Numbered from the stretch's first letter, positions 26,770 through 36,580 are shown. The stretch: 64,000 bases of DNA from JAJZRV01 sp027442615 (GCA_027442615.1 DAIBBI010000007.1:1-64000); one strand, 5' to 3'. Notes: generated by a model not told the origin, from the letters alone. Numbers and translations are program-made.

Positions 26770-27428
26770 TTCCGGTCATTGCCATAGACGGCCCCTCTGC
26801 CTCGGGCAAGGGCACTGTCGCCGAGCGAGTGGCGCGCGTCCTTGGGTTTCATTATCTGGATAGCGGGGCGCTGTATCGACTTACAGCCCTTGCGGCCGAG
26901 CGGGCCGGGGTGCCCCTGGACCATGCCGAGGCGCTTGAAGGGCTTGCGGAAAACCTCGAAGTGCGTTTCATTGATGGGGATATATTTCTTTTTAATCAAA
27001 TAGTTACAGACGATATACGGTCTGAGGCCTGCAGCCGAAATGCTTCCCTGGTGGCAGCCATTCCTGGCGTGCGGTCGGGATTGCTGACGCGTCAGCGAGC
27101 GTTTCGCCAGGCGCCAGGGCTCGTTGCCGACGGGCGCGACATGGGTTCTGTGGTCTTTCCCGATGCTGTGCTCAAGGTCTTTTTGACAGCCACGCCGGGA
27201 ATCCGGGCAAAGCGACGGTATAACCAGTTGATGGATAAGGGAATCCCTGCTAATATGCAAAGCCTTTTGCAGGACATAGAGGAGCGCGATGCCAGGGATG
27301 CATCCCGGGCCGTGGCTCCCCTGCAACGCGGCGAGGCTTTGCTACTCGACACCACGTCTTTAACCATCCAGCAGGCGGTGGATCAAGTCTTGGGCTGGTT
27401 TGCACAGGCAGTGCCTCGTTTGTCCTGA
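26766..27428 (+). CDS. cmk: Cytidylate kinase
   Basis: The 220-residue P-loop kinase has IDGPSASGKGTVAERVA at residues 6-22 and the nucleotide-binding ADGRDMGSVVFPDA stretch near residue 122. It phosphorylates CMP and dCMP. Earlier in-frame starts at 26691 lie within aroA; ATG 26766 begins at the conserved N-terminus. Gene order aroA-cmk-rpsA is standard. Confidence 0.95.
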   Translation: MIPVIAIDGPSASGKGTVAERVARVLGFHYLDSGALYRLTALAAERAGVPLDHAEALEGLAENLEVRFIDGDIFLFNQIVTDDIRSEACSRNASLVAAIPGVRSGLLTRQRAFRQAPGLVADGRDMGSVVFPDAVLKVFLTATPGIRAKRRYNQLMDKGIPANMQSLLQDIEERDARDASRAVAPLQRGEALLLDTTSLTIQQAVDQVLGWFAQAVPRLS

Positions 27429-27562
27429 TTTGAAGTGGCATCTATCGGCATGATAGGCCCCCCTGCGCGATTCAGGGCGTCCTCGCAACTCTGCTGCTGT
27501 GGTGCCCGTTTATAAACCTACCCCGCGGCGCGGCGGGCAATTGAAATGAAACAAGGTCGTCA

Positions 27563-29281
27563 ATGATGAATACAGCACAACAAACCCAGTCTCCGATGGA
27601 AAGCTTTGCCAGTCTCTTTGAGGAGAGCTTGACGCACCAGGAAATGCGTTCAGGCGAAGTGATCACCGCAGAAGTGGTCAGCATCGATGCCAATATGGTG
27701 GTGGTGAACGCCGGCCTCAAATCCGAGAGCCTGATCCCCATCGAAGAATTCAAGAACGATCGCGGCGAACTGGAAGTCCAGGTCGGCGACTTCGTCAAAG
27801 TCGCGATCGATGCGTTGGAGGACGGATACGGCTCCACCAAGCTGTCGCGCGAAAAAGCCAAGCGCCTCGCAGCCTGGCTGGATCTGGATGATGCGCTTGC
27901 CAAGGGCACCCTGGTACAGGGCGTGGTGAGCGGCAAGGTCAAGGGCGGTCTTACCGTCATGGTCAATGGCATTCGCGCATTCCTGCCCGGTTCCCTCGTG
28001 GATGTGCGTCCCATCAAGGACACTACGCCTTTTGAAGGCAAGGAAATGGAGTTCAAGGTCATCAAGCTCGATCGCAAGCGCAACAACGTGGTGGTATCGC
28101 GTCGCGCCGTGATGGAAGCTTCCCAGGGGGCCGATCGCCAGAACCTGCTGGAAAACCTCAAGGAAGGTGCCGTGGTCAAGGGCATCGTCAAGAACATCAC
28201 CGATTACGGCGCATTCGTGGACCTGGGCGGCATCGATGGTTTGCTGCACATCACTGACCTGGCCTGGCGCCGCGTCAAGCATCCTTCGGAAGTCCTCAAC
28301 GTGGGCGACGAAGTGGAAGCCAAGGTGCTCAAGTTCGATCAGGAAAAAAACCGCGTCTCGCTCGGCCTCAAACAGTTGGGTGAAGATCCGTGGGTGGGTC
28401 TTGCACGCCGTTATCCCGAACGGACCCGCCTGTTCGGCAAGGTCACCAACCTGACCGACTACGGTGCGTTCGTGGAAATCGAGCAGGGCATCGAAGGCCT
28501 GGTGCACGTATCGGAAATGGACTGGACCAACAAGAACGTCCATCCTTCCAAGGTGGTACAGCTGGGCGATGAAGTGGAAGTCATGATCCTGGAAATTGAC
28601 GAAGAGCGGCGCCGTATTTCGCTGGGCATGAAGCAGTGTCGCGCCAATCCGTGGGAAGAGTTTTCCATGACCCACAACAAGAACGACCATGTGCGCGGTC
28701 AGATCAAATCCATCACCGATTTTGGCGTGTTCATTGGCCTGCCCGGTGGTATCGACGGGCTGGTCCACCTCTCCGATCTGTCCTGGAATCAGCCGGGTGA
28801 GGAAGCCGTTCACAACTACAAGAAGGGCGACGAAGTCGAAGCCTTGGTGCTTTCCATTGACGTGGAACGCGAGCGCATTTCCCTGGGCATCAAGCAGCTC
28901 TCCGGTGACCCCTTCAGCAACTTTACGGCAAGTCATGACAAGGGTTCCCTCGTCAAGGGGGTGGTCAAGTCCCTGGATGCCAAGGGCGCTGTGATCGACC
29001 TGGGTGATGACATTGAAGGGTATCTGCGCGCTTCTGAAGTTTCACGCGACCGCGTGGAAGACCTGCGCACCCATCTTAACGAGGGGGACGTCGTGGAAGC
29101 CGTTGTACTCAACATTGACCGTAAAAACCGCGGAATCAATTTGTCCATCAAGGCTCGGGACGCTGTCGAAGAGACTGCCGCCATGCAGCGGGTAGCTTCG
29201 GAAAGCCCCGCCAATGCAGGCACCACCAGTCTGGGCGCCTTGCTGAAAGCCAAGTTGGGCAATCAAGGTTCCAGCAACTAA
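27563..29281 (+). CDS. rpsA: 30S ribosomal protein S1
   Basis: The 572-residue protein is built from six S1 RNA-binding repeats, visible as recurrent patterns of the form GAFVDLGG.DGLLHITDL (for example near residues 212, 297 and 385). S1 unwinds and docks mRNA on the 30S subunit. Starts at 27563 or 27566 are equivalent. The 134-base leader after cmk carries a TATAAA at 27511-27516 but no clear -35. Confidence 0.97.
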   Translation: MMNTAQQTQSPMESFASLFEESLTHQEMRSGEVITAEVVSIDANMVVVNAGLKSESLIPIEEFKNDRGELEVQVGDFVKVAIDALEDGYGSTKLSREKAKRLAAWLDLDDALAKGTLVQGVVSGKVKGGLTVMVNGIRAFLPGSLVDVRPIKDTTPFEGKEMEFKVIKLDRKRNNVVVSRRAVMEASQGADRQNLLENLKEGAVVKGIVKNITDYGAFVDLGGIDGLLHITDLAWRRVKHPSEVLNVGDEVEAKVLKFDQEKNRVSLGLKQLGEDPWVGLARRYPERTRLFGKVTNLTDYGAFVEIEQGIEGLVHVSEMDWTNKNVHPSKVVQLGDEVEVMILEIDEERRRISLGMKQCRANPWEEFSMTHNKNDHVRGQIKSITDFGVFIGLPGGIDGLVHLSDLSWNQPGEEAVHNYKKGDEVEALVLSIDVERERISLGIKQLSGDPFSNFTASHDKGSLVKGVVKSLDAKGAVIDLGDDIEGYLRASEVSRDRVEDLRTHLNEGDVVEAVVLNIDRKNRGINLSIKARDAVEETAAMQRVASESPANAGTTSLGALLKAKLGNQGSSN

Positions 29282-29290
29282 GGGGTTTTC

Positions 29291-29596
29291 ATGACGAAGT
29301 CCGAGCTCATTAGCCTGCTGTCGGATCGTTACACACAGCTGGTTGCAAAAGATACGGAACTTGCTGTCAAGACGATCCTGGATGCCATGAGCCATAGCCT
29401 GGTATCCGGCGAACGGATTGAGATTCGTGGCTTTGGTAGCTTCGGGCTGAATCATCGCCCCCCTCGTCTGGGTCGAAATCCCAAGACGGGGGAGAAGGTC
29501 AGCGTTCCCGAAAAGTATGTGCCTCATTTCAAGGCCGGCAAGGAACTGCGTGACAGGGTGGATTACCCCAAGTCAGAACCCCCCGCAGGTAACTGA
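29291..29596 (+). CDS. ihfB: Integration host factor subunit beta
   Basis: The 101-residue HU/IHF-family protein contains the beta-arm signature GFGSFGLNHRPPRLGRNPKTGE and begins MTKSELI, as IHF-beta does. IHF bends DNA at specific sites. It follows rpsA by nine bases, the conserved rpsA-ihfB pairing. A strong terminator lies immediately after it. Confidence 0.95.
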   Translation: MTKSELISLLSDRYTQLVAKDTELAVKTILDAMSHSLVSGERIEIRGFGSFGLNHRPPRLGRNPKTGEKVSVPEKYVPHFKAGKELRDRVDYPKSEPPAGN

Positions 29597-29600
29597 AACT

Positions 29601-29632
29601 CGGCGGGCGTTGTGAAACGCCCGCCGTTTTAT
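29601..29632 (+). terminator. Rho-independent terminator after ihfB
   Basis: A perfect 10-bp GC-rich stem (29601-29610 with 29617-29626) closes a six-base loop and is followed by TTTTATT. It would end the transcript from gyrA/rpsA through ihfB, although lapA begins only 20 bases further on and may also receive read-through. Confidence 0.9.
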
Positions 29633-29645
29633 TAGGGATGATCGG

Positions 29646-29966
29646 ATGGTTTACCTCAAATGGCTGGTGCGCATCGTCATCTTCGTCCTGCTGCTGGGTT
29701 TTGCAGTCAAAAACCTGGAGCCCGTCACGCTCAACTATTTCATGGGGTATCAGTGGCAAGAGCCGCTGGTGGTCATCTTGTTGGCATTCACGATTTTAGG
29801 CGTGGTGGTCGGGCTTCTGGCCGCCATGAGCACGCTGTTTCGCCAGCGACGGGAAATTCAGGCCCTGCGTCGCGAATTGAGGCGTCTGGACAAGAATGTA
29901 AATGAAGCCCCTGCAACATCGCCCATCGCGGATACGGCCACGGCAGGTCATGTGGACGTGATGTGA
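29646..29966 (+). CDS. lapA: LapA-domain inner-membrane protein
   Basis: The 106-residue protein has two membrane helices (about residues 4-22 and 42-64) with the EPVTLNYFMGY linker of the LapA/DUF1049 family and a charged cytoplasmic coiled tail (RREIQALRRELRRLDK). LapA works with LapB in controlling LPS synthesis through LpxC turnover. It is paired with lapB 49 bases downstream. Confidence 0.88.
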   Translation: MVYLKWLVRIVIFVLLLGFAVKNLEPVTLNYFMGYQWQEPLVVILLAFTILGVVVGLLAAMSTLFRQRREIQALRRELRRLDKNVNEAPATSPIADTATAGHVDVM

Positions 29967-30015
29967 AGAAACAATCACCTCAGACAGGTGAGCAGACAGG
30001 ATCGCATTCATTCTG

Positions 30016-31215
30016 ATGGATTTTCAATCTTACTGGTTACTGGCGTTGCCGATGTTTTTCGGTCTAGGCTGGCTTGCAGCCCGGGTGGACATTCGCCACT
30101 TGCTGACCGAATCGCGTGCGCTTCCGGCGTCCTATTTCAAGGGACTCAATTTTCTGCTCAACGAACAGCCCGACAAGGCCATTGAGGCCCTGATCGAAGT
30201 GGCGCGTGCCGATCAACAGACCGTTGAGTTGCATTTTGCCCTGGGCAGCCTGTTTCGCCGCCGAGGTGAAGTGGATCGCGCCACCCGCATGCACCAAAAC
30301 CTGGTGGACCGCAGCGACCTGGGCAGTAGTCAACGCATGGCGGCACTGCATGAGTTGGCCCAGGACTATTTGAAAGCCGGCTTGTTGGACAGGGCAGAAG
30401 CCCTGTTCCAGGATTTGCGCAAGACCGAGTTTTCAGAATCAGCCTTGCACTACCTGCTGGAGATTTACGTCACAGAAAAGGATTGGCAGAAAGCCATTGA
30501 AACGGCAGAAGCCATGGAGGAGGCCACAGGCGATTCGTATCGTCGCGAAGTGGCCAATTTCCATTGCGAACGCGCGGCCATGGAATACAGCCATTCGCGC
30601 CTGGACGAGGCGCGCGCCCAGATCGCAGCAGCACTCGAAGCCAACCGCCGTTGCGTCCGGGCCAACGTGATGCTGGGAAACTGGGCACAGCGGGAAGGCG
30701 ATCATGAAGAAGCCGTGGCGATCTGGAAGCGCATCGAAGGACAGGCGCCAGAATACCTTTTCCTGATCGCAGGTCCCCTGATCGAGTCCGCGCGCACATT
30801 GGGACGGACCACCGAGGCCCTGACGCTGTTGCGCGGCTGGCAGCAGCGTTATCCCGCTCTCGATTTGCTGGGGGTGGTGTTTCAGGTCACCCTGGAAGAG
30901 GAGGGTGCTGAAAGCGCCTTGCGTCAGGTCCGCGAAGAGTTGTATCGCAATCCATCCCTCGGCGCGCTCGACAAATTCCTGGATGCGCAGCTTGCCTCGG
31001 CAACGCCGGACCAACGTGCCGACGTTCAATTGATGCGCGATCTCGTGCATGCGCATAGTAGCCGCCTGTCCTTGTTTCAGTGCGGGAGCTGCGGCTTCAA
31101 GGCGCGTACTTTTCATTGGCATTGTCCTGCCTGCGGTGGCTGGGATACTTATCCGCCTCGCCGCAACGCCGAGGGCGAGTTGTCTCAGGCAGGCAGCAGC
31201 CGGGGCGCGATGTAA
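30016..31215 (+). CDS. lapB: LapB (YciM) LPS assembly regulator
   Basis: The 399-residue protein has an N-terminal membrane anchor, a long TPR array (about residues 45-345) and a C-terminal rubredoxin-like metal knuckle with FQCGSCGFKAR and WHCPACGGW. This architecture is specific to LapB/YciM, which adapts FtsH to degrade LpxC and balances LPS with phospholipid. The pyrF start overlaps its stop codon. Confidence 0.94.
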   Translation: MDFQSYWLLALPMFFGLGWLAARVDIRHLLTESRALPASYFKGLNFLLNEQPDKAIEALIEVARADQQTVELHFALGSLFRRRGEVDRATRMHQNLVDRSDLGSSQRMAALHELAQDYLKAGLLDRAEALFQDLRKTEFSESALHYLLEIYVTEKDWQKAIETAEAMEEATGDSYRREVANFHCERAAMEYSHSRLDEARAQIAAALEANRRCVRANVMLGNWAQREGDHEEAVAIWKRIEGQAPEYLFLIAGPLIESARTLGRTTEALTLLRGWQQRYPALDLLGVVFQVTLEEEGAESALRQVREELYRNPSLGALDKFLDAQLASATPDQRADVQLMRDLVHAHSSRLSLFQCGSCGFKARTFHWHCPACGGWDTYPPRRNAEGELSQAGSSRGAM

Positions 31216-31928
31216 TGCTGGACCGCCCCGTCATCGTCGCACTCGATGCGGCTACCGAGGCCGCTGCCCGTTCGCTGGCAGACCGCCTTGACCCGGCACT
31301 CTGCCGCGTCAAGGTTGGCAAGGAGCTTTTTACCGCCGCCGGACACTCTTTTGTGGAATATCTGGTCCGGAAGGGGCATTCGGTTTTTCTGGACCTCAAA
31401 TATCATGACATCCCCAATACGGTGGCTGCCGCCTGTCGTGCCGCTGCGGGGCTTGGCGTGTGGATGGTGGATGTGCATGCATCGGGGGGACCTGCCATGC
31501 TCGAAGCCGCCCGTAATGCGCTGGAATCCGCTCGGGGTGCAGCGCGCCCCAAGCTGATCGCCATCACGGTACTGACGAGCTTTGCCGAATCCGATTTACA
31601 GCGTATCGGCATGGTGGGTTCCATTCCGGAGGCGGTGTTGCGCCTGGCGCGGCTCACCCATGATTGCGGGCTGGACGGTGTGGTGTCTTCGGCCAGCGAG
31701 GCACCCATGTTGCGCGCCCATTTGCCTCCCCCCTTCTTGCTGGTGACGCCAGGAATCCGCCCGCCAGGTGCGGCGAAGGACGACCAGGTGCGCATCGTCA
31801 CACCGCAGCAAGCCATCGCATCAGGTTCCGATTATCTGGTCATTGGGCGGCCCATCACGCAAAGTGCCGACCCTGTCTTGACCCTCGCCCAAATCAATGC
31901 CTCACTCCAAACAATAACGCAATCATGA
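31215..31928 (+). CDS. pyrF: Orotidine 5'-phosphate decarboxylase
   Basis: The 237-residue TIM-barrel enzyme makes UMP from OMP. It has the active-site segment FLDLKYHDIPNTV near residue 62, VALDAATEAAA at the N-terminus and the phosphate-binding VTPGIRPPGA near residue 178. ATG 31215 shares a base with the lapB stop; the longer in-frame start at 31080 would lie inside lapB. Confidence 0.95.
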   Translation: MLDRPVIVALDAATEAAARSLADRLDPALCRVKVGKELFTAAGHSFVEYLVRKGHSVFLDLKYHDIPNTVAAACRAAAGLGVWMVDVHASGGPAMLEAARNALESARGAARPKLIAITVLTSFAESDLQRIGMVGSIPEAVLRLARLTHDCGLDGVVSSASEAPMLRAHLPPPFLLVTPGIRPPGAAKDDQVRIVTPQQAIASGSDYLVIGRPITQSADPVLTLAQINASLQTITQS

Positions 31929-33247
31929 AAATATCCATCATCGGTACCGGTTATGTAGGCCTCGTCAGCGGCGCCTGCCTCGCAGAAGTGGGGAACCATG
32001 TGCTTTGCCTCGACGTGGATCCCGCCAAGATTGCCATTCTTCGCAATGGTGGCATACCCATTTACGAGCCAGGGCTCGAAGCGATGGTCAAGCGCAATGT
32101 GGCAGCTGGGCGCTTGTCCTTTACCACCGACGTGGCAGAAAGCGTGGCCTACGGTCAGGTACAGTTCATTGCCGTGGGCACCCCTCCCGATGAGGACGGG
32201 TCGGCTGACCTGCAGCACGTGGTTGCGGCTGCACGCAACATTGGACGCCACATGGACAGTCGCAAGGTTATTGTGGACAAGTCAACGGTACCGGTAGGCA
32301 CGGCGGACAAGGTGCGAGCCGCGATCCAGGACGAACTGACTGCACGCAGCATGAGCGTGTCTTTCAGCGTGGTGTCCAACCCTGAATTTCTCAAGGAAGG
32401 GGCTGCGGTAGAGGACTTCATGAAGCCCGATCGCATCGTGGTGGGCGCCGAGGACCCCCATGCCATAGAGGTCATGCGTGCGCTTTATGCGCCGTTCCAG
32501 CGCAACCACGAACGCCTGATCCTGATGGACATCAAATCTGCCGAACTTACCAAATACGCGGCCAATGCGATGTTGGCCACACGCATATCCTTCATGAACG
32601 AACTGGCGCTTCTGGCAGAGCGCCTTGGCGCCGACATCGAGCGCGTGCGTCAGGGGATTGGTTCTGATCCACGCATCGGCTACCAGTTTCTTTACCCCGG
32701 TTGTGGGTACGGCGGCTCCTGCTTTCCCAAGGACGTGCAGGCCCTGATGCGCACGGCTGCGGGGAGTGGCCTGGAACTCAAGATTCTCAAGTCAGTGGAA
32801 GCTGTCAATCAGCGCCAGAAGTCGGTGCTGCTGGAGAAGATCGTGAAGCGCTTCGGCGAAAACCTGAGCGGACGGCATTTTGCCGTGTGGGGGCTTGCAT
32901 TCAAGCCCAACACCGACGACATGCGCGAAGCTCCCTCGCGGGTACTGATTGACGGATTGCATGCGCGTGGCGCCACCGTGGCTGCCTACGATCCGGTGGC
33001 CATGGACGAAGCCCGCCATCTTTATGGTGCACGGGATTTTCTGCGTTTTGCAACCTCACCAGAGGACGCACTGACAGGAGCGGATGCGCTGGTCATCGTG
33101 ACCGAATGGAAGGAATTTCGCAGTCCGGATTTTGAATCGATCAAAGCCACGCTGCACCATCCTGTGATCTACGATGGACGCAATCTATACGAGCCGGCGC
33201 AGGTGCGGGAAGCCGGACTGGAATACTTTGGCATTGGACGATTGTAA
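31925..33247 (+). CDS. ugd: UDP-glucose 6-dehydrogenase
   Basis: The 440-residue enzyme oxidises UDP-glucose to UDP-glucuronate for surface polysaccharides. The Rossmann motif GTGYVGLVSGACLAEVG opens the protein, and the catalytic Cys sits in GCGYGGSCFPKDVQAL near residue 265. ATG 31925 overlaps the pyrF stop (ATGA), and its own stop overlaps the heptose kinase start. Confidence 0.95.
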   Translation: MKISIIGTGYVGLVSGACLAEVGNHVLCLDVDPAKIAILRNGGIPIYEPGLEAMVKRNVAAGRLSFTTDVAESVAYGQVQFIAVGTPPDEDGSADLQHVVAAARNIGRHMDSRKVIVDKSTVPVGTADKVRAAIQDELTARSMSVSFSVVSNPEFLKEGAAVEDFMKPDRIVVGAEDPHAIEVMRALYAPFQRNHERLILMDIKSAELTKYAANAMLATRISFMNELALLAERLGADIERVRQGIGSDPRIGYQFLYPGCGYGGSCFPKDVQALMRTAAGSGLELKILKSVEAVNQRQKSVLLEKIVKRFGENLSGRHFAVWGLAFKPNTDDMREAPSRVLIDGLHARGATVAAYDPVAMDEARHLYGARDFLRFATSPEDALTGADALVIVTEWKEFRSPDFESIKATLHHPVIYDGRNLYEPAQVREAGLEYFGIGRL

Positions 33248-34191
33248 TGGCACTGAATGCTGCTTTGCTGGAGAAGTTTTCTGCCGCCCGTATTCTGGTG
33301 GTAGGGGACGTCATGCTGGACCGTTACTGGTTTGGCGACGTGAGCCGGATCTCGCCGGAGGCTCCGGTGCCGGTGGTTCTGGTGGGAAGGACAGAGGAAC
33401 GCCCTGGTGGCGCCGCCAACGTGGCACGCGGTGTGGCGGCACTGGGAGCGCATTGCACCCTGCTTTCGGTGTGCGGCGATGACGAACCAGGTCGCCGCCT
33501 TGAGCATCTGTTAAAGGCTGAGGGCGTGCAGGCAGTCCTGCATCGGGACGCCACCATCGATACCACTGTCAAGCTGCGGGTGATTGGGCGTCAGCAACAA
33601 TTGCTGCGCATCGATTTTGAAACCCAGCCCAGCCATGAAGTACTGTTGGCCAAGTTGAGCGGATTCTCTGGCATGCTGGAAATGGCTGATCTTGTCATCC
33701 TGTCCGATTACGGCAAGGGTGGGTTGCGCCACATCGAAGCCATGATCGAGCAATGCCGACGCGCCGGAAAACCCGTTCTGGTGGACCCGAAGGGCGAGGA
33801 CTACCGGCGTTATCGGGGGGCTACGCTATTGACGCCCAACAAGTCAGAGTTCCGCCAAGTGGCAGGCTCCTGGAAAAGCGACACGGAACTCGCCGCCAAG
33901 GCTGAGAAGCTGCGTGCCGAACTCAACCTCGACGCCATGCTCGTGACCCGCAGCGAAGAGGGCATGACGCTCTACCAGCCAGGCCGCGTCACGCACGAGC
34001 CCACCCATGCCCAAGAGGTCTATGACGTCAGTGGCGCAGGGGATACCGTGATTGCCACGCTGGGTGTGGCCGTGGCCTCCGGCGTCGGGATGCAGGATGC
34101 GGTACGCCTGGCCAATCGGGCGGCCGGCATCGTGGTGGGCAAGTTGGGCACGGCAGTGGTCAGCCGCGACGAATTGCGGCAATCTTTGTAA
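33247..34191 (+). CDS. rfaE1: D-glycero-beta-D-manno-heptose-7-phosphate kinase
   Basis: The 314-residue PfkB-family kinase corresponds to the N-terminal half of HldE. It has VVGDVMLDRYWFGDVSRISPE near residue 20 and the DVSGAGDTV catalytic loop near residue 262. The adenylyltransferase half is absent, so a separate RfaE2 is expected elsewhere. It shares one base with the ugd stop and precedes hldD, giving a heptose-synthesis pair for LPS core. Confidence 0.93.
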   Translation: MALNAALLEKFSAARILVVGDVMLDRYWFGDVSRISPEAPVPVVLVGRTEERPGGAANVARGVAALGAHCTLLSVCGDDEPGRRLEHLLKAEGVQAVLHRDATIDTTVKLRVIGRQQQLLRIDFETQPSHEVLLAKLSGFSGMLEMADLVILSDYGKGGLRHIEAMIEQCRRAGKPVLVDPKGEDYRRYRGATLLTPNKSEFRQVAGSWKSDTELAAKAEKLRAELNLDAMLVTRSEEGMTLYQPGRVTHEPTHAQEVYDVSGAGDTVIATLGVAVASGVGMQDAVRLANRAAGIVVGKLGTAVVSRDELRQSL

Positions 34192-34216
34192 ACAGCATAC
34201 GGCAGGAACAACCAGC

Positions 34217-35224
34217 ATGGTCACCATCGTCACCGGCGCGGCCGGATTCATCGGCGCCAACATCGTGAAGGAACTCAACCGGCGCGGCATTACCAGCATC
34301 GTGGCGGTTGATAACCTTGAAAAGGCCGGCAAATTCAAAAATCTGGCGGATTGTACCATCGCTGATTATCTGGACAAGCGCGAGTTCCTCGCGCTGCTCG
34401 AGGCAGATGCGCTGGATCACGAGGTCTCGGCAGTACTGCACCAGGGCGCCTGTTCTGACACCATGGAACATAATGGTCGCTACATGATAGACAACAATTT
34501 TCGCTATACCTGCAAGGTGTTTCGCTACTGCCAGGAACGCGAAATTCCCCTGGTTTATGCTTCTTCTGCCTCCGTGTACGGATCCAATACCACCTTCAAG
34601 GAAGAACCCTCCTGCGAAAGCCCGCTGAACGTGTATGGCTACTCCAAGCTCGCCTTCGACCAGTATTTCCGGCAGCGCGCCCAGGAGGCTGGGTTGACTT
34701 CGCCATGCGTCGGCCTGCGCTATTTCAACGTGTACGGACCGCATGAGCAGCACAAGGAGCGCATGGCGTCGGTAGCCTTCCATTTTTTCAATCAGTATCT
34801 GGAAAAGGGAAAGATTCGGCTTTTCGAAGGTTGCGACGGGTATGCCAACGGCGAACAACGACGCGATTTCATCTCGGTGGAAGACGTCGTCAGGGTCAAC
34901 CTCTGGTTTCTCGATCATCCCGAAATCTCCGGCATCTTCAATCTGGGAACCGGGCGCAGCCGCACTTTCAATGACGTCGCCGTGGCTACCATCAATGCCA
35001 TCCGTGCCACGGAGGGTGAGGATGAGATGACCCTGCAGGACATGCAAGCCAGGGAATTGATCGAATATATTCCTTTTCCCGACGCCTTGAAGGGAAAGTA
35101 CCAAAGTTACACTGAGGCGGACATGAAGAGCCTTCTGGAAGCAGGTTACGACCACCCCTTCCTGGATGTCACCGAAGGCGTGGCACGCTATGTGGCCCAG
35201 ATGACGGGAACGACGATTCGATAA
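34217..35224 (+). CDS. hldD: ADP-L-glycero-D-manno-heptose 6-epimerase
   Basis: The 335-residue short-chain dehydrogenase/epimerase has the NADP motif GAAGFIGANIVKELN at residues 7-21 and the YGYSKLAFDQY catalytic motif near residue 140. It completes ADP-heptose synthesis for LPS. ATG 34217 matches the conserved N-terminus; the longer frame from 34052 runs inside the kinase gene. Confidence 0.95.
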   Translation: MVTIVTGAAGFIGANIVKELNRRGITSIVAVDNLEKAGKFKNLADCTIADYLDKREFLALLEADALDHEVSAVLHQGACSDTMEHNGRYMIDNNFRYTCKVFRYCQEREIPLVYASSASVYGSNTTFKEEPSCESPLNVYGYSKLAFDQYFRQRAQEAGLTSPCVGLRYFNVYGPHEQHKERMASVAFHFFNQYLEKGKIRLFEGCDGYANGEQRRDFISVEDVVRVNLWFLDHPEISGIFNLGTGRSRTFNDVAVATINAIRATEGEDEMTLQDMQARELIEYIPFPDALKGKYQSYTEADMKSLLEAGYDHPFLDVTEGVARYVAQMTGTTIR

Positions 35225-35248
35225 CCGAATCCATGCGGCATGCTCCAG

Positions 35249-35270
35249 GGGGCCTTCATGGCCCCTTTTT
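35249..35270 (+). terminator. Rho-independent terminator after hldD
   Basis: The stem GGGGCC (35249-35254) pairs with GGCCCC (35260-35265) around a TTCAT loop and is followed by five T residues and CTTTT. It would end the lapA-to-hldD transcript just before the comEA-like gene. Confidence 0.85.
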
Positions 35271-35287
35271 CTTTTATGGAGATTGCC

Positions 35288-35653
35288 ATGACTCATGGAA
35301 CGACTTGCCGTGAAACCGGGTTCTTCATCCGCCGTCTGCTGTTGGCCTTTCTTGCAAGCCTTGCCCTGTGGGGGCATGCTTGGGCAGTGGTGGACCTCAA
35401 CCTTGCCGATGAGGCGCAATTGCGCACCGTCAAGGGCATCGGTCCCGTCAAGGCCCGCGCCATCCTGGCGTATCGTGCCAAAAATGGCCCGTTTCGTTCA
35501 GTGGCGGACCTGCGCAGGGTCAAGGGCTTTGGCGCCAAGACCATAGCGCGCATCGGCCCAGCGATTACGCTTTCAGGAAAACCCATGGCCGGCTCCTCCG
35601 CGGGCCAGAATGCTGCGGCCCAAACCGCAGTGGGACCTCGGGGGCGCCATTGA
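35288..35653 (+). CDS. ComEA-like helix-hairpin-helix DNA-binding protein
   Basis: The 121-residue exported protein has an N-terminal hydrophobic signal ending near HAWAVVD. A ComEA domain follows, with the tandem hairpins VKGIGPVKARAILAYRAKNG and VKGFGAKTIARIG, then a Pro/Ala/Gly-rich tail. ComEA binds incoming DNA in the periplasm during transformation. ATG 35288 follows GGAG at 35278-35281. A lone copy near LPS genes is common in Betaproteobacteria and does not prove competence. Confidence 0.82.
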   Translation: MTHGTTCRETGFFIRRLLLAFLASLALWGHAWAVVDLNLADEAQLRTVKGIGPVKARAILAYRAKNGPFRSVADLRRVKGFGAKTIARIGPAITLSGKPMAGSSAGQNAAAQTAVGPRGRH

Positions 35654-35692
35654 GGATGCTGGAAATGGACGTTCTGTGCTAAAGTTTTGTGC

Positions 35693-36580
35693 ATGATAAA
35701 GACCATCGAAGAATGCATCGGCGATACGCCACTTGTTCCGTTGCGGCGTTTGCCAGGCAACACCTCCAACAAGATTTTCGCCAAGCTGGAAGGTAACAAT
35801 CCAGCGGGGTCAGTCAAGGATCGTCCCGCCCTTTCCATGGTCAAGCGCGCCGAGGCGCGCGGCGATATCAAGCCTGGCGACACCCTGATCGAGGCCACCA
35901 GCGGTAACACGGGCATCGGCCTGGCACTGGCCGCATCGCTGCGCGGGTATCGCCTGGTGTTGATCATGCCAGAGCATTTGAGCGTCGAGCGGCGCCAGAC
36001 CGTGCGAGCCCTGGGGGCTGAGATCCTGCTGACGCCGAAGGAAGGCGGCATGGAGGCGGCGCGCGATCTCGCCGAAAAAATGCGCGATGCGGGCGAGGGC
36101 ATCATCCTGGACCAGTTCAACAACCCGGACAATCCCCTGGCCCATTACGAATCCACCGGCCCCGAAATCTGGCGCGATACGGGGGGAAGGATCACGCATT
36201 TCGTGGCCACCATGGGGACCACGGGCACCATCATGGGGGTGGCGCGTTACCTCAAGGAGCAAAACCCGGCCGTCCAGATCGTGGGCGTCTATCCTGCAGA
36301 AGGGGCGAACGTGCCGGGAATTCGCAAGTGGCCTGAAGCTTACCTGCCCAAGATCTTCGATCGGCGCCTGGTGGACCAGATCATCGAGGTCAGCCAGCCG
36401 GATGCCGAAGACACCATGCGCCGTCTGGCCAGGGAAGAGGGTATTTTTGCCGGGGTCTCCTCGGGTGGCGGCTGCTGGGCCGCACTGCAGGTGTCAAAGT
36501 CCGTACAGAATGCCGTGATCGTGCATGTGGCCTGCGATCGCGGCGACCGCTATCTTTCCACGGGCGTCTATCCGGCATGA
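35693..36580 (+). CDS. cysM: Cysteine synthase B
   Basis: The 295-residue PLP enzyme has the cofactor lysine in NPAGSVKDRPALSM (near residue 41), the substrate loop EATSGNTGIGLALA near residue 65 and the phosphate-binding GTTGTIMG near residue 174. CysM isoforms accept thiosulfate as well as sulfide, relevant in a sulfur oxidiser. A TTG six bases upstream is in frame, but ATG 35693 fits the family N-terminus. The next gene overlaps its stop. Confidence 0.92.
   Translation: MIKTIEECIGDTPLVPLRRLPGNTSNKIFAKLEGNNPAGSVKDRPALSMVKRAEARGDIKPGDTLIEATSGNTGIGLALAASLRGYRLVLIMPEHLSVERRQTVRALGAEILLTPKEGGMEAARDLAEKMRDAGEGIILDQFNNPDNPLAHYESTGPEIWRDTGGRITHFVATMGTTGTIMGVARYLKEQNPAVQIVGVYPAEGANVPGIRKWPEAYLPKIFDRRLVDQIIEVSQPDAEDTMRRLAREEGIFAGVSSGGGCWAALQVSKSVQNAVIVHVACDRGDRYLSTGVYPA

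Noticed and set aside
27650..28936. Minus-strand open frame of 428 codons opposite rpsA
   Set aside because: It mirrors the repetitive S1 coding sequence and has no homology pattern of its own.
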